A stretch of DNA of 64,000 nucleotides from Ruegeria pomeroyi (GTDB lineage: Bacteria; Pseudomonadota; Alphaproteobacteria; Rhodobacterales; Rhodobacteraceae), in NCBI RefSeq assembly GCF_021405525.1, contig NZ_JAGQAG010000001.1, positions 434,001 to 498,000 of the forward strand, read 5' to 3'. Below the pieces are notes generated by a model, which had not been told where the DNA came from, ran no database searches, and saw nothing but the letters and a program-made list of their open reading frames with translations. Position numbers and translations under genes: made by a program. Positions 32,217 to 42,314 of this stretch are shown piece after piece (the first letter of the stretch is position 1; each line of letters starts with the position of its first letter).

Positions 32217-34364
32217 ATGACGGATTCCAAGCGTCGCAAATCGCAGCTTGTCGCGGACAAGCGATATCAGACCAAGGGCAAACCGGCCGCCAAGACCGGG
32301 CCCAAGAGAAAACCCGCGCCCAAGCGCAAGGCGCCACCTCCCAAACGCCCCGGTCGCAGCGGCCCGCTGGGCTGGATCGGGCGGTTCTTTGGCTGGATCT
32401 TCGGCCTGATCTGGGGCTTTGCCTGGCGGATCGGGATGATCGTGATGTTGCTGATCGGTTTGGCCGTGGCGTTGGTTTATTCGACCCTGCCTGACGTGAC
32501 CGCTTTACTGGACGGGCGCGCGCGCGGGTCGGTCACACTCCTCGACCGCGAGGGAGATGTTTTTGCCTGGCGCGGCGATCAGTTCGGCGGGGTGATCACC
32601 ACAGATACTGTCTCGCCACATCTCAAGAACGCGGTCGTCGCGACCGAGGACAAGCGGTTCTACTACCATGTCGGCATCAGCCCCCGCGGGGTGGCCAGTG
32701 CGGTGCGGATCAACCTGCGCGAGGGGCGCGGTCCGCTGTCTGGACATGGCGGATCGACCATCACCCAGCAGACCGCGAAACTTCTGTGCCTGGGGGTGCC
32801 TTTTGACCCCGACGAATGGAAATCCGAAGCGGAGTACGAATCCGACTGCCGTCGCGGTTCGCTGTGGCGCAAGGTCAAGGAGGCCGTTTATGCCCTCGCG
32901 ATGGAGGCCAAGTACAGCAAGGACGAGATCCTCAACATCTATCTGAACCGTGCCTTCCTGGGTGCTGGCGCGCGTGGTTTCGAGGCAGCCAGCCAACGTT
33001 ACTTCGGTAAATCATCGGCCCAGGTGGACCCGGCCGAGGCGGCTATGCTGGCCGGGCTTCTGGTGGCGCCGACCCGCTATGCGCCCACCAACAGCCTCAC
33101 GCGCTCGCAGGAGCGGGCACGCGTCGTGGTGGCGTTGATGGAAGAGCAGGGATACCTGACCGCGGCTCAGGCCGATGACGCCCGCGCCAATCCGGCCCGC
33201 CTGTCCGAGGCCGCTGCCGCCCAGGCGGGGGGCTATTTCGCCGACTGGGTGATGAGCGAGCTCCCCGATTATTTCGGCGGCAACACCACCGAAGACGTAA
33301 TCATCCGCACCACGCTTGACCAGCGCATCCAGACCTCGGCCGAAGAAGCGATGCGTTTCGTGTTCCAGGAAAAGGTGCGCGATGGGTCCAAGGCGCAGGC
33401 CGCAATCGTGGTGATGTCCGCCGATGGTGCTGTGCGTGCCATGGTCGGGGGGCGCGACACAAAGGTCACCGGCGCATTCAACCGCGCCACTCAGGCGGCG
33501 CGCCAGACCGGGTCGTCGTTCAAGCCCTTTGTCTATGCGACCGCGCTGGAGCTGGGTCACTCACCGCTGGATACCGTGGTGGATGAACCCTATTGCATAA
33601 CTATCGCCGGTTCGGGGCAATGGTGCCCCAAGAACTATACCAACAAGCATTATGGCCGGGTCACGCTGGCCGATGCGCTGAAGGACTCGCTGAACGTGCC
33701 CGCGGTCAAGGTGGCCGAGGCGATGGGGCTTGATAACGTACGCAAGGTGGCTAGCGATTTCGGCATCGAAAGCGATCTGGCGGCGGGTCCGGCGCTGGCT
33801 CTGGGTGCCTCGGAAAGCTCGCTTATCGAGATGACGGGCGCCTATGCCGGCATCCTGAACGGCGGATCTTCGGTAGAACCTTACGGTCTGACCGAGCTGC
33901 GCCTACAGGGCGAGAACGAGGTGCTGATGGCGACCGGAACCGGCATCGGTGAACGGGTGATCAACAAGGACGCCGCTGCGCAGCTGATCTGGATGATGGA
34001 AAAGGTGATCTCCGAAGGCTCGGGCCGTCGCGCCGCGTTGCCGGGGCGTCCCGCTGCGGGCAAGACCGGCACCACCCAGGCCGCCCGCGATGCCTGGTTC
34101 ATCGGCTTTACTGCCGACTACGTGGCCGGTGTTTGGATGGGATATGACGACAACACGCCGCTCAAGGGGGTTACCGGCGGCGGATTGCCGGCGGAGATCT
34201 GGCACGAGACCATGATCCGTGTACACGAGGGCACCCCTGTGAATCCGCTGCCGATGCAGGCGCCGCGCCAGCCCAAGCCGATTGCCCAACCCAAACCGCA
34301 AGAGCCCAAGGGTGGGTTTGGTCAGGCGGTAGATCAGTTGCTGCGGGATCTGTTCGGTAACTGA
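32217..34364 (+). CDS. Class A penicillin-binding protein (PBP1A family)
   Basis: A 715-residue murein synthase. Lys/Pro-rich cytoplasmic tail to about residue 45, then one membrane span (about 60-85). Glycosyltransferase domain (about 100-270) has ATEDKRFYYHVGI with the catalytic glutamate and GHGGSTITQQTAKLL. Transpeptidase domain (about 370-640) has TGSSFKPF (SxxK), SLN and KTGTTQ. Glycan chains are polymerised and cross-linked outside the membrane. Pro/Lys-rich C-terminal tail. ATG 32217 (MTDSKRRK) is chosen; ATGs at 32211 and 32181 are in frame and possible. Confidence 0.93.
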   Translation: MTDSKRRKSQLVADKRYQTKGKPAAKTGPKRKPAPKRKAPPPKRPGRSGPLGWIGRFFGWIFGLIWGFAWRIGMIVMLLIGLAVALVYSTLPDVTALLDGRARGSVTLLDREGDVFAWRGDQFGGVITTDTVSPHLKNAVVATEDKRFYYHVGISPRGVASAVRINLREGRGPLSGHGGSTITQQTAKLLCLGVPFDPDEWKSEAEYESDCRRGSLWRKVKEAVYALAMEAKYSKDEILNIYLNRAFLGAGARGFEAASQRYFGKSSAQVDPAEAAMLAGLLVAPTRYAPTNSLTRSQERARVVVALMEEQGYLTAAQADDARANPARLSEAAAAQAGGYFADWVMSELPDYFGGNTTEDVIIRTTLDQRIQTSAEEAMRFVFQEKVRDGSKAQAAIVVMSADGAVRAMVGGRDTKVTGAFNRATQAARQTGSSFKPFVYATALELGHSPLDTVVDEPYCITIAGSGQWCPKNYTNKHYGRVTLADALKDSLNVPAVKVAEAMGLDNVRKVASDFGIESDLAAGPALALGASESSLIEMTGAYAGILNGGSSVEPYGLTELRLQGENEVLMATGTGIGERVINKDAAAQLIWMMEKVISEGSGRRAALPGRPAAGKTGTTQAARDAWFIGFTADYVAGVWMGYDDNTPLKGVTGGGLPAEIWHETMIRVHEGTPVNPLPMQAPRQPKPIAQPKPQEPKGGFGQAVDQLLRDLFGN

Positions 34365-34386
34365 CAGGTCCGGGCCGGGCGCGGGG

Positions 34387-34995
34387 TTACCCCGCGCTGG
34401 CCAGATCGCGGATCAGCGCGTTCAGGTCGCCCTTGCGTCGATCCAGCATCGAGCCGATCTCGGTGCGCTCGGTCAACAACAGGTTCACCCCTTCGATGAA
34501 CATGTTGAAGAACTTGTCCTTGCCGGATTTGTCCGAAACCAGAAAGGTCACGTCAAACGGTGCCTGACCTTGCAGCTTGACCGAGGTCTTGACCTCGTAA
34601 CCTGCCTTGATCTTGCGCGCGGTCTTGACGGTCACCTCACCGCCGATGAACTCGCGGAACCGTTTGCCATATTTGCGCGAGATGTACCCCTGAAACGCCT
34701 GGGTAAAGGACCGCAGCTGTGCAGGAGAGGCTGTGCGTGCGTCCGGCCCCAACGCATAGCGCGCCATGATCGGCACATCGCCGTAGCGAACAAACAGTTT
34801 CTCGAAATCGCGGATCATCGCACTTTCGGACTTTCCCGAGGCGATGACACGGTTGATCTCGTTCACCACTTCGTTGACTAGCGAGGCCGCGCGTGCCTCG
34901 GTCAGGGCCAAGGCCGGCAGCGGCAGTGCCAGCGCGGTAAGGCCGACACAGACGGTGGAAACGAAAGAGCGGCGGGAAAAGAGCTTACTCGGCAT
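34387..34995 (-). CDS. mlaC: MlaC-like phospholipid-binding protein
   Basis: A 202-residue exported protein of the MlaC/Ttg2D family. The N terminus has SRRSFV, a twin-arginine-like pair, then a hydrophobic segment ending ALA near residue 30. The mature part shows the family's YISRKYGKRFREF and VTFLVSDKSGKDKFFNMFIEGVN-like segments. MlaC carries phospholipid between MlaA at the outer membrane and the MlaFEDB importer. Here it overlaps mlaA by 11 bases; the MlaFEDB genes are not in the window. Confidence 0.88.
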   Translation of the reverse strand: MPSKLFSRRSFVSTVCVGLTALALPLPALALTEARAASLVNEVVNEINRVIASGKSESAMIRDFEKLFVRYGDVPIMARYALGPDARTASPAQLRSFTQAFQGYISRKYGKRFREFIGGEVTVKTARKIKAGYEVKTSVKLQGQAPFDVTFLVSDKSGKDKFFNMFIEGVNLLLTERTEIGSMLDRRKGDLNALIRDLASAG

Positions 34996-35791
34996 AAGGG
35001 TCCTCGTAGGGGTCGGTCACTGCGGTAGAACCGGGATCCGCATAGGGGTCGGTGTAGAGACCCAGATAGGCATCCTCGTCATCACCTGCCAGTTCAAATC
35101 GGCGGTTTTGCAGATAGATCAGGCGAAGCTGGGCGTAACTGTCGGAGCTGCCATAGAGAATCGAATCGACTGTATCGGAGTAGAGACCGCGATCACCCAG
35201 GCGACGGACCACTTCGGCATAAAGCCCCAGGTTGTTGATCGGACGGGTCGGAGCAAAGTCGACGGGATTTGTGAACAGGTTGACCACCACACCGACCGCG
35301 TCGCGCGCCGTCGAGGGCCCATAAAGGGGCAATTCCAGATAGGGCCCCTCGGCCACGCCCCAGACATGCAGGGTTTCGCCGAAATCGGTATCGGCGCGCG
35401 GGATCTCGAAATCGCTGGCCGGATCTGCCAGTCCAGCAAAGCCGACGGTCGAGTTCACCACAAAGCGGAACAGCGTGGTGCCCATTTCCTTGGGTTTGCC
35501 CTGCAGAAGATAGTCCACCGCCTGTCCCGGCAGCGACAGGTTCTCGGCAAACATGTTGAACGAGTTCACCATCGGACGCGGCACGACGGTGACGTATCCC
35601 TTGGCCGCTGGGCGAAAAAGCGCCTTGTCGACCCCCCGGTTGAAGTTGTGTATCGAGCGATTTGTGTTTTCATAGGGGTCATGGACCCGGCTACCACCAT
35701 CCGATTCCGGTGCGGGTCCTGTGCACGCGGCCAGAATCGCAATCAATGATACCAGGCTGACCCTGACAAAGGAGGTGGAGAATTTGGACAT
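34985..35791 (-). CDS. mlaA: MlaA/VacJ outer-membrane lipoprotein
   Basis: A 268-residue lipoprotein. Signal peptide ends in lipobox LAAC near residue 22. The VacJ domain follows with DPYENTNRSIHNFNRGVDKA near residue 38, and FAGLADPASDFEIPR and LYGPSTARDAVG downstream. MlaA removes mislocalised phospholipid from the outer leaflet and passes it to MlaC, encoded next. The acidic tail (TDPYEDPYAE) is unusual but common in this group. Start at 35791 after GAGACCGACATG context; 198 bases separate it from the divergent secretion genes. Confidence 0.92.
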   Translation of the reverse strand: MSKFSTSFVRVSLVSLIAILAACTGPAPESDGGSRVHDPYENTNRSIHNFNRGVDKALFRPAAKGYVTVVPRPMVNSFNMFAENLSLPGQAVDYLLQGKPKEMGTTLFRFVVNSTVGFAGLADPASDFEIPRADTDFGETLHVWGVAEGPYLELPLYGPSTARDAVGVVVNLFTNPVDFAPTRPINNLGLYAEVVRRLGDRGLYSDTVDSILYGSSDSYAQLRLIYLQNRRFELAGDDEDAYLGLYTDPYADPGSTAVTDPYEDPYAE

Positions 35792-35989
35792 GTCGGTCTC
35801 GGTATGTAACCTACGAGTTTATTTGCGATTTGGGCTTGAAATCAGCGCGACTACGATGTGTTTCTGCGGATGCATTGGAGACACATAGTTTATCTTCCGT
35901 CGATTTGAAACAGGGTCGGTTCTACCCCGCCCTTTGGATATCGTAAATGTGTCCACAAAGGGACGCCCAAGAATTGGAACCGAGGTGAC

Positions 35990-37723
35990 ATGAAACCAAA
36001 ATCACATCTGCACGGTGCCGAAGAGCTGCGCGCAGCGCGCCGGCAAAGCCGGGGCCTCTATTGGTTTGTCGCCTTGTTCAGCTTCTTTGCCAACCTTCTG
36101 ATGCTGACCGGGCCGCTTTACATGTTGCAGGTCTATGACCGCGTTTTGGGCAGCCGCTCAGAACAGACCCTGGTCGCGTTGTCGCTGCTGGTGGTTTTCC
36201 TTTATGGTGTCATGGGCATACTGGATTACACGCGGGGCAGGGTGATGTCGCGCGCCGGTGCACGGTTTCAGGAGGCACTGGACCATCGTGTGTTCGATGC
36301 CATGGTGCGGCGCTCGGCGGTGGCACAGGATCCGCTGGCGCAGACCGGGTTGGCCGATCTGGAGTCAGTACAACGTTTCATCGCCTCGCCGGTTGCGATG
36401 TCGATCTTTGACTTGCCATGGACGCCGATCTTTCTGTTTGCGATCGCCATTTTTCACCCGTGGCTGGGCTTGCTTGCGCTTGTAGGCGGAGTCCTGCTGA
36501 TTGCGATAACCGGGATTAACCAGCTGGTTTCGCGCAAACCTGCCTTGCATGCGGCCATCGCCTCGAACCAGGCGGCCAAAATGGGCGAAGAGATAAGGAC
36601 CGAGGCGGAAACCATTCAATCCATGGGCATGAGAGGGGCCGCGTTCGGCCGCTGGCGCAAATCTCGGGTCGCTTCTTTGAAGGATGGATTGAGTGCCAGT
36701 GACGTCCTGGGCAGTTTCTCGACCCTGACGAAAACGCTGCGCCTGTTCCTGCAATCCGCCATGTTGGGCCTGGGGGCCTATCTTGTGCTCCAGGGTGAAG
36801 TGACGCCGGGCGCGATGATCGCTGCCTCGATCCTGATGGGGCGCGCATTGGCGCCGGTCGAGATGATCGTAAACCAGTGGCAGGTTGTGCAGCGTGCGCT
36901 CAAAGGTTGGTCGAACTTGAGTGAGTTGCTGGAAAAGGTTCGGCCGGAAAACAAACGCATGGACCTGCCGAAACCCAAGGCCAAACTGGATGTTCAGTCG
37001 TTGACCGTCGTGCCCCCTGGGGACACGAGGGCGCAGCTCAAAACTGTCAGCTTTACGGTGCAGCCGGGGCAGGCGGTCGGGGTGATCGGCCCTTCGGGAT
37101 CAGGTAAGTCGACGCTGGCGCGCGCGCTGACCGGGGTGTGGAAACCTGCGGGTGGGACAGTGCGGCTGGATGGTGCGGCGATCGAGCAATACGATCCTGA
37201 CGTGCTGGGTCAGCACATCGGCTATCTACCTCAACGGGTGCAACTGTTCGAGGGTACGATCGCCGAGAATATCGCCCGTCTCAGCGGGGAACCCGACGCG
37301 AAAAAGGTAGTCGAAGCCGCGACCAAGGCCGCAGTGCATGACATGATCCTGCAGTTGCCCGATGGCTATGACACGCACATAACGGCCGGGGGCGGGCGCC
37401 TGTCGGGCGGCCAGATGCAACGGGTTGGCCTGGCTCGCGCGTTGTACGACGATCCCGTGATCGTCATTCTGGATGAGCCGAATTCGAATCTCGACAATGA
37501 AGGCTCGATAGCGCTGAACAAGGCTATAAAGACTCTGAAAGAGGCCGGGAAATCTGTGTTGATTATGGCTCATCGCCCGGCGGCGATTGCGGAATGTGAC
37601 ATGTTGCTGGTGCTCGATCACGGCGTCCGAACCGCATTTGGTCCCAAGGATCAGGTCCTGCGAGAGATGGTGACCAACCACCAGGCCCTCAAAACCAACA
37701 AGACAATGGGGGGCGTCCGATGA
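35990..37723 (+). CDS. Type I secretion system permease/ATPase (PrtD type)
   Basis: A 577-residue exporter half-molecule. Residues about 20-300 are an ABC membrane domain with six spans ([20 protein letters not shown]). Residues about 330-570 are the ATPase, with Walker [15 protein letters not shown] near residue 368, signature [19 protein letters not shown] near residue 468 and Walker [15 protein letters not shown]. It lacks the C39 peptidase-like domain of HlyB, as PrtD/LipB types do. It is coupled by ATGA to a HlyD gene. No TolC or RTX substrate lies nearby. Confidence 0.93.
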   Translation: MKPKSHLHGAEELRAARRQSRGLYWFVALFSFFANLLMLTGPLYMLQVYDRVLGSRSEQTLVALSLLVVFLYGVMGILDYTRGRVMSRAGARFQEALDHRVFDAMVRRSAVAQDPLAQTGLADLESVQRFIASPVAMSIFDLPWTPIFLFAIAIFHPWLGLLALVGGVLLIAITGINQLVSRKPALHAAIASNQAAKMGEEIRTEAETIQSMGMRGAAFGRWRKSRVASLKDGLSASDVLGSFSTLTKTLRLFLQSAMLGLGAYLVLQGEVTPGAMIAASILMGRALAPVEMIVNQWQVVQRALKGWSNLSELLEKVRPENKRMDLPKPKAKLDVQSLTVVPPGDTRAQLKTVSFTVQPGQAVGVIGPSGSGKSTLARALTGVWKPAGGTVRLDGAAIEQYDPDVLGQHIGYLPQRVQLFEGTIAENIARLSGEPDAKKVVEAATKAAVHDMILQLPDGYDTHITAGGGRLSGGQMQRVGLARALYDDPVIVILDEPNSNLDNEGSIALNKAIKTLKEAGKSVLIMAHRPAAIAECDMLLVLDHGVRTAFGPKDQVLREMVTNHQALKTNKTMGGVR

Positions 37724-39021
37724 GCGCGCAAGAAATCTCTGCCCGAAAGCCGATCATCCTTGGTCTTATCGGGCTGGTGGTGCTTGTAGGAGGCTTTGGA
37801 ACTTGGGCCGTACTGAGCCAGATAGCTGGAGCGGTGGTGGCCGGTGGGCAGATCGAGGTCGATCGGAATCGACAGGTGGTGCAGCATCTCGACGGTGGTG
37901 TGGTCGCAGAAATCCTGGTGGACGAGGGCGATACCGTGCCCGAGGGCCAGACCCTGATCCGGCTAGACGCCAATCTGCTGACCTCGCAACTGTTGATCAC
38001 CGAGGGCCAGCTGTTCGAGCTGATGGCCCGGCGCGGTCGGCTGGAGGCCGAACGTGACAGCAATTCCGAGATCATCTTCGACGACGAATTGCTGGAGGCT
38101 GCGCGCGCGCGCGCCGAAGTCGCCGAATTGCTCGACGGGCAGGAACGCCTGTTCCGTGCCCGGCAGGAATCGGTCACCAAGGAAACCGAACAGCTTGAAA
38201 AGCGGCGCGGTCAGATCGGCAACCAGATCGAAGGGATCGTGGCGCAACAGCGCTCGCGCCGCTCGCAGCTGGAGCTGATCGAAGAGGAACTGACCAGCCA
38301 GCAATCGCTGCTGGACAAGGGGCTGGCCCAGGCCGGACGGGTGTTGAGCCTGGAGCGCACCAAGGCAGAGCTTGAGGGTTCGTTGGGCGAGCTTATTGCC
38401 TCGCAGGCGCAGCAAGAGGGTCGTATCACCGAAATCGACATCGAGATCCTGAAACTGGGGACACGCCAGCGCGAGGAGGCGATCACCCGGTTGCGTGATC
38501 TGCAATATCGCGAACTGGAACTGGCCGAACAGCGCCGCTCGCTTCTGGAGCAGCTCTCGCGGCTGGATATCAAGGCGCCGGTGTCCGGCATCGTCTATGG
38601 CTTGCAGGTGCATACGCCGCGCTCGGTAATCCGGCCCGCCGAGCCGGTGCTATTCCTGGTGCCTCAAGACCGCCCACTGGTGATCGCGGCCAAGGTTGAA
38701 ACCATCCATATCGACCAGATACACGTTGACCAGCCGGTCACGCTGCGGTTCTCGGCGCTGGATCAGCGCCTGACGCCGGAACTGATCGGCACGGTCATGC
38801 AAATCTCGGCCGATGCCTTTGTCGACGAGGCCAGCCGAGCCTCCTATTACCGGGTCGAGATCGAGCTGAACGAGGGGGAGACCGACAAGCTGCCACCGGG
38901 CGCCGCCCTGATCCCGGGTATGCCGGTCGAGGCCTTTATCCGTACCGCCGACCAGTCGCCGATCTATTATTTAGTCAAGCCGCTGGCGGACTATTTCACC
39001 AAGGCGTTCCGGGAAACCTGA
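37720..39021 (+). CDS. HlyD-family type I secretion adaptor
   Basis: A 433-residue periplasmic adaptor (PrtE/HlyD). One N-terminal membrane span (about 12-35), a barrel/lipoyl part with [18 protein letters not shown] near residue 48, a long heptad-rich hairpin (about 85-270) and the C-terminal lipoyl and barrel halves with [18 protein letters not shown] near residue 282. It links the ABC exporter to an outer-membrane TolC, here encoded elsewhere. Confidence 0.93.
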   Translation: MSAQEISARKPIILGLIGLVVLVGGFGTWAVLSQIAGAVVAGGQIEVDRNRQVVQHLDGGVVAEILVDEGDTVPEGQTLIRLDANLLTSQLLITEGQLFELMARRGRLEAERDSNSEIIFDDELLEAARARAEVAELLDGQERLFRARQESVTKETEQLEKRRGQIGNQIEGIVAQQRSRRSQLELIEEELTSQQSLLDKGLAQAGRVLSLERTKAELEGSLGELIASQAQQEGRITEIDIEILKLGTRQREEAITRLRDLQYRELELAEQRRSLLEQLSRLDIKAPVSGIVYGLQVHTPRSVIRPAEPVLFLVPQDRPLVIAAKVETIHIDQIHVDQPVTLRFSALDQRLTPELIGTVMQISADAFVDEASRASYYRVEIELNEGETDKLPPGAALIPGMPVEAFIRTADQSPIYYLVKPLADYFTKAFRET

Positions 39022-39093
39022 TCTTTGGCCCTTTTCGTGGCGGACGTTCCCGGCTAGCGTCCGCCCGTCAATGCGAACAGGAGGACGCACGCC

Positions 39094-39552
39094 ATGGGAT
39101 ATGAGGACAAGCTGGCCAGCCTGGGGGTGACCCTGCCCAATGCGCCGGCACCAGCGGCCAACTACGTGCCTTTCGTCAAGATCGGCAATACCGTCTATGT
39201 CTCGGGTCAGATCTCGAATGACGAGAATGGCCTGATCACCGGCAAGCTGGGCGATGACATGGAGGTCGATGCCGGTGCCGCCGCCGCCAAGCGCTGTGCG
39301 ATCAACCTGTTGGCGCAGGTCAAGGCCGCCTGTGGCGGGGATCTGGATCAGCTGGTGCGTGTTATCAAGCTGACCGGCTTTGTGAATTCGACCGCCGATT
39401 TCACCGCGCAACCGCAGGTGATCAACGGCGCCTCTGATTTCCTGGTCGAGGCGCTGGGCGATGCTGGACGGCATTCGCGTTCGGCCGTCAGCGCTGCTGC
39501 GCTGCCGTTGGGCGTTGCGGTCGAAATCGAAGGTATCTTCGAGGTCAAATGA
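39094..39552 (+). CDS. RidA/YjgF family protein
   Basis: A 152-residue member of the RidA superfamily, whose archetype hydrolyses reactive 2-aminoacrylate imines. The segment GNTVYVSGQISNDENG near residue 31 and GRHSRSAVSAAALPLGVAVEIEG-type C terminus fit the longer subgroup, with SRSAV replacing the archetype's RxxV arginine segment. It overlaps the phosphodiesterase gene by 4 bases (ATGA). The exact substrate is unclear since subgroup members differ at the active site. Confidence 0.88.
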   Translation: MGYEDKLASLGVTLPNAPAPAANYVPFVKIGNTVYVSGQISNDENGLITGKLGDDMEVDAGAAAAKRCAINLLAQVKAACGGDLDQLVRVIKLTGFVNSTADFTAQPQVINGASDFLVEALGDAGRHSRSAVSAAALPLGVAVEIEGIFEVK

Positions 39553-40307
39553 CGCCTGAACTGCCCGCCGCGCTGCTGGGGAGACCCATCGCCCATCGCG
39601 GATATCACGATATCGCCGCCGGACGGCCCGAGAACAGCCGCGCGGCCATCCGCGCGGCGATCGAGGCTGCCTATGGGATCGAGATCGACCTGCAACTCAC
39701 GCGCGACGGGCAGGCGATGGTGTTCCACGATTATGACATGGGCCGGCTGACAGGCCGGCCCGGCCCGATCCGCCAGATCTCCGCTGCCGAGGCCGCTGGA
39801 ATTGCGCTGTTGCATGGCGATGGCGAGGGCATCCCGACGTTGACCGAAATCCTCGACCTGGTGGCTGGTCGGGTGCCGTTGCTGATCGAACTCAAGGATC
39901 AGGATGGCGGCATGGGGCCGGATGTGGGGCCGCTGGAACAAGCCACCGCCGAGGCGTTGAGTGGATATCACGGTCCGGTTGCGGTCATGTCCTTCAACCC
40001 GCACAGTATCGCGGCAATGGCGCGGTTTGCCCCCGATCTGCCGCGCGGGTTGGTGACCAGCGCCTACGATCCCGCCGAATGGCCGCTGTCGCTGGCGACC
40101 TGCGAGCGGCTGCGCGACATCCCCGATTACGACCGGGTTGGCGCCAGCTTCATCAGCCACGAGGTCGAGGACCTTGCCCGCCCGCGCGTGGCAGAGTTGA
40201 AGTCTCGTGGTGTGCCGGTCCTGTGCTGGACGGTACGCTCGGCAGAGCAAGAGGCCGAGGCGCGCCGGGTCGCCGACAATATCACCTTCGAGGGCTACGC
40301 GGCTTGA
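39549..40307 (+). CDS. Glycerophosphodiester phosphodiesterase family protein
   Basis: A 252-residue GDPD TIM barrel without signal peptide. IAHRGYHD (catalytic histidine near residue 15), RPENSRAA near residue 28, IEIDLQLTRDG near residue 45 and VFHDYDMGRLTG near residue 58 supply the metal and catalytic residues. It releases glycerol-3-phosphate from deacylated phospholipids in the cytoplasm. Start overlaps the RidA stop; the GNAT gene follows after 43 bases. Confidence 0.92.
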   Translation: MTPELPAALLGRPIAHRGYHDIAAGRPENSRAAIRAAIEAAYGIEIDLQLTRDGQAMVFHDYDMGRLTGRPGPIRQISAAEAAGIALLHGDGEGIPTLTEILDLVAGRVPLLIELKDQDGGMGPDVGPLEQATAEALSGYHGPVAVMSFNPHSIAAMARFAPDLPRGLVTSAYDPAEWPLSLATCERLRDIPDYDRVGASFISHEVEDLARPRVAELKSRGVPVLCWTVRSAEQEAEARRVADNITFEGYAA

Positions 40308-40350
40308 TCCCTTCGCGCGCCAGCACAGATTAACCGGCAAGGAGGCCGGC

Positions 40351-41538
40351 ATGGATCAGGCGCAGATCGAGGTTCAGATAGTGCCGTCGCTGACAGCGAT
40401 CGCGGCGGCGGACTGGGATGCCTGCGCCTGTCCCGAAAGTGCCGATGGCGGCCCGCCGCGTGACCCGTTCACGACTCACCGCTTCCTGAGCGCGCTGGAG
40501 GAGAGCGGATCGGTCGGGCGCGGCACTGGCTGGCAGCCGCAATATCTGACCGCTCATCTGGATGGCATGATGATCGCCGTCGCGCCGATGTATGTGAAAT
40601 CCCACAGCCAGGGCGAATACATCTTCGACCACAGCTGGGCGCATGCCTATGAACGGGCAGGCGGGCACTATTACCCCAAGCTGCAGATTACGGTTCCGTT
40701 CACACCCGCGACCGGCCGGCGCCTGCTGGTGCGTCCGGGATATGAAGGTATCGGCCAATCGGCGCTGGTGCAGGGCGCGGTACAACTGGCGGCCAACAAC
40801 AATGTCTCCAGCCTGCATGTCACCTTTTGCACCGAGGCAGAGGCCGAAGCAGGCGCCGAAATGGGGCTGATGCACCGGGTCTCGCAACAGTTTCACTGGG
40901 TCAATGACGGGTATGCCGATTTCGACGGTTTCCTGGCGGCGCTGTCCTCGCGCAAGCGCAAGGCGATCCGCAAGGAGCGCGCCCAGGCGCAGGGCTTCGG
41001 TGGCCAGATCCGAGAATTGACCGGCAGTGATCTCAGACCTGAACACTGGGATGCGTTCTGGCGCTTCTACCAGGATACCGGCGCGCGCAAATGGGGCTCG
41101 CCCTATCTGACGCGGGCGTTTTTCGACATCGCTCATCAGACGATGGCCGATGACATGGTGCTGGTGCTGGCCGAACGCGACGGGGTTCCGGTGGCGGGCG
41201 CGTTGAACTTCATCGGGCGCGAGGCGCTTTTCGGCCGTTATTGGGGCTGCGTCGAACATCACCCCTGCCTGCATTTCGAACTGTGTTATTATCGCGCCAT
41301 CGACTGGGCCATCGCCCATGGTCTGGCCCGGGTCGAGGCCGGGGCGCAGGGCGAGCACAAGCTGGCGCGCGGCTATCTGCCGGCGGTGACGCACAGCCTG
41401 CATTGGGTTGGCGACCCGGGCTTTGCCGATGCGGTGGCCCGGTATCTGGAGGCGGAGCGCGCGGCAGTGGATGAAGAGATCGAGATCTTGACCGATTACG
41501 GCCCATTCAGACGGGCACAAGTAGAGGAGCGGGAATGA
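40351..41538 (+). CDS. GNAT/FemAB-like N-acyltransferase (COG3146 type)
   Basis: A 395-residue protein of the family annotated as peptidogalycan-type N-acyltransferase, with two GNAT-like halves. Visible: [20 protein letters not shown] near residue 92, [13 protein letters not shown] near residue 204 and [20 protein letters not shown] near residue 292. ATG 40351 follows GGCAAGGAGGCCGGC. The reaction is not known for the family. Translationally coupled to phhB (ATGA at 41535-41538). Confidence 0.85.
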   Translation: MDQAQIEVQIVPSLTAIAAADWDACACPESADGGPPRDPFTTHRFLSALEESGSVGRGTGWQPQYLTAHLDGMMIAVAPMYVKSHSQGEYIFDHSWAHAYERAGGHYYPKLQITVPFTPATGRRLLVRPGYEGIGQSALVQGAVQLAANNNVSSLHVTFCTEAEAEAGAEMGLMHRVSQQFHWVNDGYADFDGFLAALSSRKRKAIRKERAQAQGFGGQIRELTGSDLRPEHWDAFWRFYQDTGARKWGSPYLTRAFFDIAHQTMADDMVLVLAERDGVPVAGALNFIGREALFGRYWGCVEHHPCLHFELCYYRAIDWAIAHGLARVEAGAQGEHKLARGYLPAVTHSLHWVGDPGFADAVARYLEAERAAVDEEIEILTDYGPFRRAQVEERE

Positions 41539-41828
41539 CCGAACGTTTGTCCGAAGAAACCCGGGGGCCACTGTTGGGGCCGCTCTTTGCCAATGGCTGG
41601 ACCATGGTCGATGGCCGCGATGCGATCACCAAGACCTTTGCCTTTGACAATTTCGTCGAGGCGATGGGCTGGATGATGCGGGTGGCGATCTGGGCCGAGA
41701 AATGGAACCACCATCCCGAATGGTCCAATGTCTATGGCCGGGTCGCGGTGGTGCTGACCACCCATGATGTCGACGGGCTGAGCGCGCTGGACGCCAAGCT
41801 GGCTCGCAAGATGGACAGCCTCTGCTAG
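41535..41828 (+). CDS. phhB: 4a-hydroxytetrahydrobiopterin dehydratase (pterin carbinolamine dehydratase)
   Basis: A 97-residue PCD family protein. Active-site pattern [14 protein letters not shown] near residue 56 and [13 protein letters not shown] near residue 75. It dehydrates the pterin product of aromatic amino acid hydroxylases. No phenylalanine hydroxylase is nearby, so it may serve one elsewhere or act in molybdopterin metabolism, as proposed for some PCD proteins. Its TAG stop lies in CTAG (41825-41828), which is also the stop of the opposing MerR gene. Confidence 0.93.
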   Translation: MTERLSEETRGPLLGPLFANGWTMVDGRDAITKTFAFDNFVEAMGWMMRVAIWAEKWNHHPEWSNVYGRVAVVLTTHDVDGLSALDAKLARKMDSLC

Positions 41829-42247
41829 CGCGTCGCGTGTTTCCCACCCCGCGCCGCCGTCCGCTCGGCCTGGCGCATCAGCTTCTGAAAACTGGGACAG
41901 TCCAGATGTGACGGCGCCGGGCAATCGGCGACGTGTCTGAGTGTATCCTGTAACAGTTGCAGGCGCCGGATCTGGCGGCCCAGATCGTCGGCGCGCGCGT
42001 GCAACTCGTCGCGGGGCAGGTCGGGGCGCCCGTCCGCGCCCAGCATCCGAACAATTTCGGGCAGGCTGAACCCGGCCGCCTTGCCCATCGAGATCAGGGT
42101 CAGCCGCAGCAGGGTCTGTGGCCCGTATTGCCGCCGCAGTCCCTTGCGCCCGATGGGTGCAATCAGCCCCTGTTCCTCGTAATAGCGCAGCGTCGAGGGC
42201 GGCACGCCCGATTGCGCGGCAACCTCGCCGATATCCAGAATTTTCAC
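41825..42247 (-). CDS. MerR-family regulator without the SoxR iron-sulfur cysteines
   Basis: A 140-residue MerR regulator. Winged helix at residues 1-70 ([26 protein letters not shown] as opening), then a dimerisation coiled coil ([16 protein letters not shown]) and [11 protein letters not shown] near residue 120. SoxR's C-x2-C-x-C-x5-C is absent; only two cysteines, eight residues apart, remain. The GTG at 42247 is the only sensible start; longer frames read across the promoter. Divergent from an MFS gene, with a SoxR-box-like palindrome between. Confidence 0.87.
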   Translation of the reverse strand: MKILDIGEVAAQSGVPPSTLRYYEEQGLIAPIGRKGLRRQYGPQTLLRLTLISMGKAAGFSLPEIVRMLGADGRPDLPRDELHARADDLGRQIRRLQLLQDTLRHVADCPAPSHLDCPSFQKLMRQAERTAARGGKHATR

Positions 42248-42249
42248 GC

Positions 42250-42280
42250 TTGACCTCAAGTTGGCTTGAATTCGCAGAGT
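42250..42280 (+). promoter_or_regulatory. MerR-type promoter with SoxR-box-like palindrome
   Basis: TTGACC (42250-42255), 19 bases, CAGAGT (42275-42280): the over-long spacer typical of MerR-activated promoters. The palindrome TCAAG-TTGG-CTTGA (42256-42269) lies in the spacer, one change away from the SoxR core TCAAGTTNACTTGA. It points toward the MFS gene. Confidence 0.75.
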
Positions 42281-42314
42281 GCGCGCCTGATGCGAATGGA
42301 TCAAGAGGCCGATC

